Source: AM-2324 sp042091035 (GTDB lineage Bacteria; Bacteroidota; Bacteroidia; Chitinophagales; Saprospiraceae). From it: a stretch of DNA of 50,845 bases. The notes beneath the pieces were generated by a model. The model was not told the DNA's origin, ran no database searches, and saw nothing but the letters and a program-made list of their open reading frames with translations. The translations under genes were made by a program, and so were the position numbers. Below, piece by piece: positions 44,020 to 50,845 of this stretch. Location: positions 1-50,845 of the forward strand of contig JBELIG010000005.1 of NCBI GenBank assembly GCA_042091035.1. The letters run 5' to 3'. Each line of letters begins with the position of its first letter. Position 1 is the stretch's first letter.

Positions 44020-44065
44020 AAAAAAAGGGCTTTCTAAAATCAATTCTGCTTTAGAAGGCCCTTTT
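44020..44065 (-). terminator. Terminator of the Omp28 gene
   Basis: Stem AAAGGGC.TTCTAAA with its complement (one G-T pair), 10-nt loop; T-run on the minus side. Confidence 0.82.
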
Positions 44066-44086
44066 ACAATACTAATTCCTACTTAA

Positions 44087-44914
44087 TTACTCCACAAGAT
44101 ATTCGGCATTTACTTGAAACACCTGCTTATCTGCTCCTCCTCTGCTCAAGAAAGCAACAACCTGACAGTGCTCAGCAACAAAATCACTGGAAACAGTCAA
44201 AGAATAGTCCCTAGAAACAGTGGCTCCAACTACAAGAGGATCTATTGACTCTCCACTAATTGGAGTAAAGAAATCTCTTAGTACATGCTCTTGAATATAA
44301 TCAACATCTACCCCACTTGGAGTTACTTGAGCTTCATTAATATCATCTTCGAGCAAAACTACGGTTAGAATTAAATCATCGTAATTCAAACTAGCTATAG
44401 GGTTAAGGTCTATAGTAACTGAAGCTGATCTATCTGATGCATCATAGGTAATAGCAAGATCCACCTCAACCATCAATTCTTCATTCAATTGCCCAGCAAC
44501 TTTTGCAGGCCAATCATCTTTACCAAGTATGATATCCGCCTGACCATCAAATTGAATTCTATCAACGGCAGCAGCTGGATAGAAATTTGGGGCTCCTACA
44601 AAATTCATAAATGCATTTGTCTGCCCAGTAAATAGCACCTGATTAGATTCTGAAATCGGAAATGCAAAATCGCCAGCATGCACTGCTATTGGAATCAAAC
44701 GACCAGAGTATTGTTGCTTAAGACCTTTAATTATAGCTGCACCCTCGGGACAATTCACACATTGAACGCCTGTATACTCCTCTACTAGTACATTTTTTTG
44801 CTGATCCCCTGTAGGATCAATGGGGTCATCAAAATTCCCTACAATGGGTGGTATTTCTTGGCAAGCACTGAAGCCTACCAATAACATCAGATAAATAAAA
44901 AATTTATTTTTCAT
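44087..44914 (-). CDS. Omp28-related outer membrane lipoprotein
   Basis: 275 residues. Lipobox GFSAC with the lipidated cysteine at 18. A thioredoxin-like domain (~38-140) opens with NVLVEEYTGVQCVNCPEG and carries CVNC (C52/C55), then HAGDFAFPISESN. A beta-sandwich C-terminal part follows (~155-275). Omp28 proteins in Bacteroidota are surface lipoproteins often placed with a DUF6029 protein and a TlpA thioredoxin, as here. The CxxC suggests redox or metal contact. 11 bp after the DUF6029 gene, so the pair forms an operon. Confidence 0.88.
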   Translation of the reverse strand: MKNKFFIYLMLLVGFSACQEIPPIVGNFDDPIDPTGDQQKNVLVEEYTGVQCVNCPEGAAIIKGLKQQYSGRLIPIAVHAGDFAFPISESNQVLFTGQTNAFMNFVGAPNFYPAAAVDRIQFDGQADIILGKDDWPAKVAGQLNEELMVEVDLAITYDASDRSASVTIDLNPIASLNYDDLILTVVLLEDDINEAQVTPSGVDVDYIQEHVLRDFFTPISGESIDPLVVGATVSRDYSLTVSSDFVAEHCQVVAFLSRGGADKQVFQVNAEYLVE

Positions 44915-44925
44915 TCTTTATGATT

Positions 44926-46599
44926 TTAAAAACTTGTTGTCAAATTAGCTCGAACTCCACTAAACGCAGGCTCTAAGCGACATACCCCACCAGAACATAC
45001 AATACCCTGTACCTGTTTGACGTAACCTATAGACATACGAGTTGGTCCAGTTACATAAAAAACATCAATTCTTGGATAATGTATCGATAACTTCTCACCT
45101 GAATCATTGGTTGGTGAATTTTTACCTGGAGCCACATTGTACATGTCAGTTACTGAAACAGAGAATTTATTAGAGAAATTATACTCTACTCCTCCGTAAA
45201 TCCAGTCCCCAAAATCATGCTTTACCCCATCCTTTTCTCCAGTGACCATATATTGTCCTTCAAATCGAATTGAGCGCTTTTTACTCAACTTATAAAACAC
45301 ATCGATAAAAGGTGTGATAGTCTCAACAATTGGAACATTGGGCTTGAACTCAAAAACTTCCTGATTGTATTTTTGCATTTGCACACCAGTAGTCAACTTA
45401 AATGTACGCTTTGGTTTATAAGTATATTCAAAATAATACTCATCGTAAAGTGGCGCATTGTCTAATGTTACAATATGTGAATAACTAGCATTAAACAACA
45501 TTTTCTTACTCGGAGCATAACGCACATCAGCCTTCAAAGCCAACTCACCTTTATCTTGGGTTGCAGGTGCATACCTAGCAAGTAATCTATAGGTATGTGT
45601 TCTAGCCATTGGAGGCAAGAAATTAACCAATCCATTGTTTAAACTCTCCTGTGGCCTAGTACGGAAACTAAAATTTTCAGTACGCTTACCCTCTAGTGAG
45701 ATACCAAATCCATTTTTTGAAAAAGAAAGACTAGAGAATAAAACAGAACCTTCTTCAAGTACAAACTGAGAACCTACAATTGTATCTCCAGTAAATTTTG
45801 ATACGCGTTCTCCTTCAAGATCAACAATATTATCTGATGATTTATAGGCCCCTTCGAAATACCAATTAAAACTTCCCAAAGAAAGCGTATTGTACAAAGA
45901 AAAAGCGTAGGTATTATATTGAGGAACAAAAAGGTCTCCATCTCCATAATCACCTAATGAAGCAACAAGGGCATTCATTGAATTATCGTCAAGTGTTCTG
46001 TTCACAAAACCAAATCCGGGAGCTAGAGTCAACATACCATCCTCCTTCGGAATGATAAAACCTTCTAAATTGAGCCCCGTAATTAGAGATTCATAAGAAG
46101 AAAATAATTGCTTTTGCTTACCAGAGAAGACCTTTACATTCCAATCTTCATTGAAATTATAAATACCCCTTACTCCTAATAAAGCGTTGTCTATTGGTAA
46201 ACCACGCTCTTCATAAGATCTAAATATTATACCAGAACCCACTTGATCATAAATATAACCTAAGGTAAAATCCAATTTATCCACCTGCTTGCGCACAGTC
46301 CACATACCAACACCTTCTCCACTGAAAGATGCCTTTGGATTTCTAAGGTTAGAATTTTGGAAGAAATCAAATCGCAGACCGAAATCAAATCCCCAATTTG
46401 AGTAATTTAAATTCAACCAAGATTCTGATCCGAAAAACTGATGATCGAATTGTGGTGTATTTGCAGCACCTATCAAGGAATCCCTCAGGAAAATATTAGC
46501 ATTGATATGAAGCTTTCCACTAAGTCGGCCTCCATTATTTTGGGCAGTCCCCACGAAGGAGCAACTGATCAGTAGTAAAAAAATGAGTGCACGTTTCAT
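44926..46599 (-). CDS. DUF6029-like outer membrane beta-barrel protein
   Basis: 557 residues from the ATG at 46599; a longer frame would put 26 unrelated residues before the signal peptide RALIFLLLISCSFVGTAQ. The rest is all amphipathic beta-strands typical of a large outer-membrane barrel (SGKLHINANIFLRDS, NLNYSNWGFDFGLRFDFF, MSIGYVKQVQGIVC, ending RANLTTSF with a terminal Phe). The C-terminus has two cysteines (IVCSGGVC). Typical operon partner of Omp28. The divergent TlpA gene begins 180 bp away. Confidence 0.8.
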   Translation of the reverse strand: MKRALIFLLLISCSFVGTAQNNGGRLSGKLHINANIFLRDSLIGAANTPQFDHQFFGSESWLNLNYSNWGFDFGLRFDFFQNSNLRNPKASFSGEGVGMWTVRKQVDKLDFTLGYIYDQVGSGIIFRSYEERGLPIDNALLGVRGIYNFNEDWNVKVFSGKQKQLFSSYESLITGLNLEGFIIPKEDGMLTLAPGFGFVNRTLDDNSMNALVASLGDYGDGDLFVPQYNTYAFSLYNTLSLGSFNWYFEGAYKSSDNIVDLEGERVSKFTGDTIVGSQFVLEEGSVLFSSLSFSKNGFGISLEGKRTENFSFRTRPQESLNNGLVNFLPPMARTHTYRLLARYAPATQDKGELALKADVRYAPSKKMLFNASYSHIVTLDNAPLYDEYYFEYTYKPKRTFKLTTGVQMQKYNQEVFEFKPNVPIVETITPFIDVFYKLSKKRSIRFEGQYMVTGEKDGVKHDFGDWIYGGVEYNFSNKFSVSVTDMYNVAPGKNSPTNDSGEKLSIHYPRIDVFYVTGPTRMSIGYVKQVQGIVCSGGVCRLEPAFSGVRANLTTSF

Positions 46600-46779
46600 T
46601 GTAATTGTAATTTTTAAATTTTTCTTCTGACGATTCTGTAAATTTGGCAACAAGTTAAAGTTTTCTGAAAATTTCACTTAATAATCTATTAATCATGTTA
46701 AATATTCTACAATGACTGCAATTAAATTTCCATATTTGCATTCCAAGTAGGTAAATTTATAGTAAATAAAAATAAAATC

Positions 46780-47280
46780 ATGAAACTCAAATATTGTCTT
46801 ACTGCACTATTAAGCTTATTTATTCTTTCGGCTAACGCTCAGAAGAAACTACCTAACGTATCTGCAAAATCATTGAATGGTAAAGTAGTTAATCTACTAG
46901 ATACTTACGGACAAGAAGATGATAAGTTAACGGTAATTAGTTTTTGGGCAACATGGTGTAAGCCTTGTCAAAATGAATTAGATGCTATTTCTTATTTATA
47001 TGAAGACTGGCAAGAGAACTACGATGTAGAGCTAGTAGCAATCACCATCGACACTAGAAGAAATATGGCTCAGGTAGGACCTATGGTAGAATCCAAAGGT
47101 TGGGAATATACTATTCTCTCCGCGGTACAATCTGATATGGAAAATGCATTCAATTTCAACTTCATACCTCAGACCTTATTGATTGACAAAAAAGGAAATA
47201 TAGTATATACACACAGTAGCTATAACCCTGGAGATGAAGACGAACTAGAAAAATACTTAGAAAAATACGCTGCACAATAA
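46780..47280 (+). CDS. TlpA-family periplasmic thiol-disulfide reductase
   Basis: 166 residues. Signal peptide 1-20 (ANA). Thioredoxin fold with active site W59-C60-K-P-C63 in FWATWCKPCQNEL, catalytic neighbourhood VAITIDTRRN, and the cis-proline loop FIPQTLLIDKKG (~132). Reduces or shuffles disulfides in secreted proteins. The partner may be the CxxC-containing Omp28 encoded in the divergent operon. Monocistronic and ended by a strong terminator. Confidence 0.9.
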   Translation: MKLKYCLTALLSLFILSANAQKKLPNVSAKSLNGKVVNLLDTYGQEDDKLTVISFWATWCKPCQNELDAISYLYEDWQENYDVELVAITIDTRRNMAQVGPMVESKGWEYTILSAVQSDMENAFNFNFIPQTLLIDKKGNIVYTHSSYNPGDEDELEKYLEKYAAQ

Positions 47281-47327
47281 AAAAAGAGGATGGATTGCAA
47301 CTTGCAATTTCCATCCTCTTTTTTTTG
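47281..47327 (+). terminator. Terminator after the TlpA gene
   Basis: A5, stem GAGGATGGA / TCCATCCTC with an inner TTGCAA palindrome, T8. The T-run runs straight into the promoter of the next gene. Confidence 0.92.
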
Positions 47328-47335
47328 TATATTTG
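47328..47335 (+). promoter_or_regulatory. -7 box of the metal-handling cluster
   Basis: TATATTTG, a perfect TAnnTTTG match, 12 nt before the ATG at 47340. The -33 region falls in the terminator stem. Confidence 0.6.
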
Positions 47336-47339
47336 TATT

Positions 47340-47801
47340 ATGAGATCAATACTTAAAAATATCTTTCTACCCATACTCGTAGTGACTATCTGCTACAGTC
47401 AGATTGGTGTTTTGATGTATGAGGTCTATTGCCACTGCAAAAAAGAAGCAAGCTATCACCTTCATTTAGCTGTATATGAATGTTCAGAAAGCCACATGCT
47501 CGCTGCAGATAATGTTAGTTGCTGTAGTGCGAATAAATGTACCCTTCCTGATAAAGAGAACAAACCTTGTTCGGAGAAGGATATCAAGCTACTAAAACTT
47601 GAAATAGCTAAAAATTTAGTAGAAAACAATCCTGAGCTAGATGTCTTCCATTATTCAGGTAGTGTTCTTCTATTTTTCAACAATTCAATACGAACTCAGA
47701 TTGGATCATGCATTCAAACAAATGCTCCTCCAAATACTGAACTCAAGAAATCTATTTTTACGAAACATACCCTTCCTTTTATCCAGTCTTTTCTTTGCTA
47801 G
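47340..47801 (+). CDS. Small Cys/His-rich secreted protein (HYC_CC_PP-like)
   Basis: 153 residues from the ATG at 47340; a longer frame would start inside the preceding terminator. N-terminal membrane signal (~6-26, KNIFLPILVVTICYSQIGV). The mature part has CHC (31-33), HLH (40-42), a Cys-Cys pair (61-62) with C67 and C77, and a late APPNTE. This order of His/Cys, CC and PP motifs fits the small Bacteroidota proteins found beside metal TonB receptors. Metal binding is likely but unproven. 74 bp before the TonB receptor. Confidence 0.72.
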   Translation: MRSILKNIFLPILVVTICYSQIGVLMYEVYCHCKKEASYHLHLAVYECSESHMLAADNVSCCSANKCTLPDKENKPCSEKDIKLLKLEIAKNLVENNPELDVFHYSGSVLLFFNNSIRTQIGSCIQTNAPPNTELKKSIFTKHTLPFIQSFLC

Positions 47802-47875
47802 AATTTAGTCATCGTCTTAACGCATCCGCGTAAAACGCATCAATCAAGATGACTATTTAATCTAACTTAGAAATA

Positions 47876-50403
47876 ATGAAACAACTAATATATTCGCTTT
47901 TATTTAGCTTAATTTCCTTTCATATTGTTGCCCAGAACACCCAAATCACAGGGTCCGTTTCTGATGAAAAAGGCAATCCCCTAGAAGGAGCTACAGTTCA
48001 GTGGAAAAATACTATCATTGGAACAATAGCTACTGATGGATCATTTGAACTTAACATATCCGAATCTTCAGATACTCTTTTAGTCAGCTTTGTTGGTTTC
48101 AATAGTTATGCAGAGCGAGTACTTCCAGGACAGGATTTAAAAATAATATTGACTGCTAACCTAGAACTCAATGAATTTGAGGTTAAAGATGGCAGGGGTT
48201 CCAACTATATATCAACAATAAGCACCCTCAATGTCGAACATATCGGAGAAGATGAATTAAGGAAGGCAGCTTGCTGTTCACTCGCTGAAAGCTTTGAAAC
48301 GAACGGAACAGTCGACGTAATGTATACGGATGCAGTGACTGGGACTAAAGAAGTAAAAATGCTTGGTCTCGGTGGCTCTTACACTCAATTGCTTGCCGAA
48401 AAAAGACCCCTAGCAAAAGGACTGGCTTCCCTGTACCTTTTTGATTATTATCCGGGTACTTGGGTAAAAGGGATACAAGTCTCTAAAGGTATTGGAACTG
48501 TGGAGAATGGCTTTGACAATATTGCAGGCCAAATCAATTTTGAACTTGCAAAACCTTGGGAGGATGACAAAATTTTCCTAAACACATATGTCAATAGCTT
48601 TGGGCGAGTAGAAACAAATCTTCACCTGAATTATCCAATTTCAGATAAATGGAGCATGGGAGTCCTACTCCATGGATCAGGCAATCGGAATCAGGCAGAC
48701 ACCAATGATGATCTTTTCCTTGATACACCTCAAAAAACAACCTTGAATGGGTTGTACAGACTATTCTATAGAGGTAAGTTCCTTAGGTCTCAATTGAATG
48801 TTCAATACATAAATGGCAACACACACTCCGGTCAAGTTGACATGGATGTAGAAAATCCCTACCTAGTAAATATGGATCTTGAAAGACTTGATATATTTGG
48901 GAAGGTGGGCTATGTAGGATTTGAAGATCCAAATAAATCTATTGGCCTTATTTATAATCTTACTTCCCAAAAGATTGACGAAGAATACGGATATTTAAGA
49001 CCAAGGGATGGAACTCAAAGCTACGCTTACACAAACTTTATGTTCGTTAGTAAGCCTGGAGACAACTCAAAAATATCTACTGGGATAAGTGCAACCTATT
49101 CAAATCTTCAAAATTACCTTGGCAACTTTACTTATAACATAGAGGAGAGACAAGCAGGAGTTTTCTTTGATTTTTCAACTGGATTTGTAAAACCGGAGCA
49201 AGCTGTCGAAAAAGAAGATAATACAGATCCCGCATGTAGTTCAGATAAAGACGCTTGCTGCTCGGACAAGGACAACAAAGACGCTTGCTGCTCGGACAAG
49301 GNNNNNNNNNNNNNNNNNNNNNNNNNNNNNNNNNNNNNNNNNNNNNNNNNNNNNNNNNNNNNNNNNNNNNNNNNNNNNNNNNNNNNNNNNNNNNNNNNNN
49401 NGCTTGCTGCTCGGACAAGGACAACAAAGATGCTTGCTGCTCGGACAAGGACAACAAAGATGCTTGCTGCTCGGACAAAGGCAACAAAGACGCTTGCTGC
49501 TCGGACAAGGAACCTAGTGTTTTTCTCCAGAAATTAGGCTTAATTACTGGTTTAAGGCTAGATCAACATAATTTATACGGTTTATTGGCAAGTCCAAGAG
49601 TGAGCTTGAAATATAACTTTGATGATCGCACTATTGCTCGTTTGAATATTGGTAAAGGGTATAAAACTCCTTACATTCTCTCAGAGAATATCGGGATGTT
49701 AATCAGCAATACAGATATAATGCTGGAAGAGGAACTTAATGTTGAAGAGGCATGGAATATGGGTATCAATTTCACTAAAGAATTTATTGTAAATGGCCGC
49801 TCAGTAAGCTTGATTGCTGATGCCTACCACTCCGTTTTCATCAACAAAGTTGTAATGGATATGGAAAGGCATTCACATCATGTGCTTTTCTACAATCAAA
49901 AAGGTCAAACTAAATCGACTTATTTTCTTGTAATGGCAAATATAGAACTCAACGACAATCTTCGTGTAAAAGGAGCCTACAAATACAATCATTATGAGGT
50001 TGGATTCCAAGATGGTAATAGAATCCCACCATTGTTTGCCAAAAACAGAGGTCTCTTTACATTGGAATATACTGTGCCAGGAACAAATTGGGACATCAAC
50101 TTCAGTACTCAATTCGTCGGGAAACAATTATTCCCAGAACATCCTTTTATTCCAAATACTATTGATCTGACGAATCACGTTGGTAATACACCTTCTTACC
50201 AACTTTACAATATTCATATTAATAAGAAATTCAGTGATCGATTTGAATTTTACTTCGGTGGAGAAAATCTAGGTAATTTCACTCAAGAAAATCCTATAAT
50301 TGATCATGAGAATCCATTCAGTGATTATTTCAATGCTTCCCATATTTATGGCCCAACTTTAGGAATTAGAGGCTACATGGGTATTAAATGGACAATTAAA
50401 TAA
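47876..50403 (+). CDS. TonB-dependent receptor with Cys-Cys repeat loop (internal assembly gap)
   Basis: Outer-membrane, energy-coupled importer, probably for copper or another thiophilic metal. Signal peptide 1-20; carboxypeptidase-like regulatory domain (~23-95, GSVSDEKGNPLEGATVQWKN); plug domain with KAACCSLAESFETNG (C133-C134) and LGLGGSYTQLLAEKRPLAKG; then the barrel. Between barrel strands, near residue 452, lies an acidic Cys-rich insert of 10-residue DNKDACCSDK repeats, cut by a 100-N gap. The frame breaks as drawn, but the edges rejoin in frame if the gap is 11+30n bases, so the gene is probably intact. The C-terminal barrel ends ...IKWTIK. The next gene, an HMA protein, is 8 bp away. 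Confidence 0.85.
49232..49509 (+). repeat. 30-bp tandem repeat coding for DNKDACCSDK
   Basis: One degenerate half-unit (ACSSDK, 49232-49249), units to 49300, the gap, then a partial unit 49402-49419 and three full units to 49509. Full units differ by only a few bases (GAT/GAC, AAG/AAA, GAC/GGC). Each unit adds two adjacent cysteines. Confidence 0.95.
49302..49401. other. Assembly gap (100 N) inside the Cys-Cys repeat
   Basis: Placeholder of 100 N. Repeat phase at both edges predicts a true length of 11+30n bases, which also restores the reading frame. Copy number is unknown. Confidence 0.95.
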
Positions 50404-50410
50404 ATATATT

Positions 50411-50740
50411 ATGAAAAGGATAAGTGTAATTATTGGCTTGCTTTTTATAGCATCCATTGCTTTTGGCCAAACAAAAAAAGCTAAAATCATGACAACTGCA
50501 CAATGCAACATGTGCAAAAAAACAATAGAAAAGGCTGTGAATGATTTGGACGGAATAGAGCTTGCTGAACTAGATGTTACTTCAAAGAAACTGAAAGTAA
50601 AGTATGATTCTGCAAAACTTTCACTCCAAGCAATACGAGAACGGATAGCATCTGTAGGCTATCAAGCTGATGATGTAAAAGCCATCGAGGAGGCCTATAA
50701 CGCTCTCCCAGGTTGCTGTCAACTCGGAGGACACGACTAA
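50411..50740 (+). CDS. Secreted HMA-domain metal-binding protein
   Basis: 109 residues. Signal peptide 1-20 (AFGQ). A heavy-metal-associated domain (~23-92) has the CxxC site C32-N-M-C35 (TTAQCNMCKKTIEKAV) and the usual betaalphabetabetaalphabeta pattern (GIELAELDVTSKKLKVKYD). The C-terminus adds a second site, GCCQLGGHD (C102, C103, H108). Unlike cytosolic copper chaperones it is exported, so it may pass metal from the TonB receptor in the periplasm. Co-transcribed with the receptor (8 bp apart). Confidence 0.9.
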   Translation: MKRISVIIGLLFIASIAFGQTKKAKIMTTAQCNMCKKTIEKAVNDLDGIELAELDVTSKKLKVKYDSAKLSLQAIRERIASVGYQADDVKAIEEAYNALPGCCQLGGHD

Positions 50741-50741
50741 C

Positions 50742-50778
50742 AAAAAAAAGGTGCTTTAGTATTAAAGCACCTTTTTTG
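50742..50778 (+). terminator. Terminator after the HMA gene
   Basis: A8, stem GGTGCTTTA / TAAAGCACC with GTAT loop, T6. Confidence 0.92.
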
Positions 50779-50795
50779 TATTTTGCAAAAAAAAA

Positions 50796-50845
50796 ATGAC
50801 GCTTCAAGCTCTTGCAGAACAAGTATGCCAAATCTCAATGAAAGC
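50796..50845 (+). CDS. 5' end of a gene cut by the window edge
   Basis: Open frame from ATG at 50796 to the end (MTLQALAEQVCQISMK). It has a near-consensus -7 element (TATTTTG, 50779-50785). The opening resembles inositol monophosphatase family proteins, but 16 residues are too few to name it. Confidence 0.4.
   Translation, partial: MTLQALAEQVCQISMK

Noticed and set aside
49128..49508. Minus-strand open frame with SEQQASLL repeats
   Set aside because: Antisense shadow of the Cys-Cys repeat.
49232..49509. CRISPR-like 30-bp repeats
   Set aside because: Units are directly adjacent without spacers and lie in frame in a TonB receptor.

Overview
This 50.8 kb window comes from a bacterium of the phylum Bacteroidota. 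The evidence is a T9SS-type C-terminal sorting domain on BspA-like repeat proteins, a complete Bat (MoxR/DUF58/BatA-D) locus, Omp28 and DUF6029-like outer membrane proteins, a FecR-type ECF sigma system, a carboxypeptidase-domain TonB receptor, and promoters of the TAnnTTTG type. The DNA is AT-rich. The genus cannot be read from the sequence. The gene order is mostly chromosomal housekeeping, with some accessory surface-protein regions. Three runs of exactly 100 N (9570-9669, 10477-10576, 49302-49401) are assembly gaps, and all three lie in or beside repetitive coding sequence.

Layout. Bases 1-7.5 kb hold the 3' part of hisS, an MltD-like transglycosylase, two divergently placed small heat shock proteins, rfaE2, a Nif3-like protein, a zinc-ribbon coiled-coil protein and a TPR protein. 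At 7.5-12.4 kb are a tRNA-Met(CAT), a small secreted protein, a decayed second tRNA-Met copy with a duplicated terminator, and two tandem near-identical BspA/T9SS repeat genes broken by gaps. At 12.4-18.6 kb are an unknown protein, an NTF2-like lipoprotein and a five-gene minus-strand operon: ECF sigma, FecR, STN-domain surface protein, outer membrane protein, head-GIN (DUF2807) lipoprotein. At 18.6-26 kb are creD with a winged-helix regulator and membrane protein under a shared palindromic operator, a possible inactive caspase-like secreted protein, an MscS channel, a helix-hairpin-helix coiled-coil protein and an OmpA-family protein.

At 26-30.7 kb are a XerC/D recombinase, an Ig-like lipoprotein, lptB and two small coupled lipoproteins. 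At 30.8-39.1 kb is the compact Bat operon of eight genes. At 39.1-43.9 kb is the minus-strand operon pheT, coiled-coil protein, zapA, rny. At 44-47.3 kb are Omp28, a DUF6029-like protein and a TlpA-like thioredoxin. At 47.3-50.8 kb is a metal-handling cluster: a small Cys/His-rich secreted protein, a TonB-dependent receptor with a Cys-Cys tandem-repeat insert, and a secreted HMA-domain protein.

The most unusual items are: the 30-bp (10-residue, two-cysteine) repeat array inside the TonB receptor barrel, whose phase predicts an intact frame across the gap; the sigma/FecR system coupled to an STN protein that lacks a TonB plug; the shared operator at the creD locus; the tRNA-Met remnant; and three genes whose -7 box lies exactly 12 nt before the ATG, suggesting leaderless transcripts.
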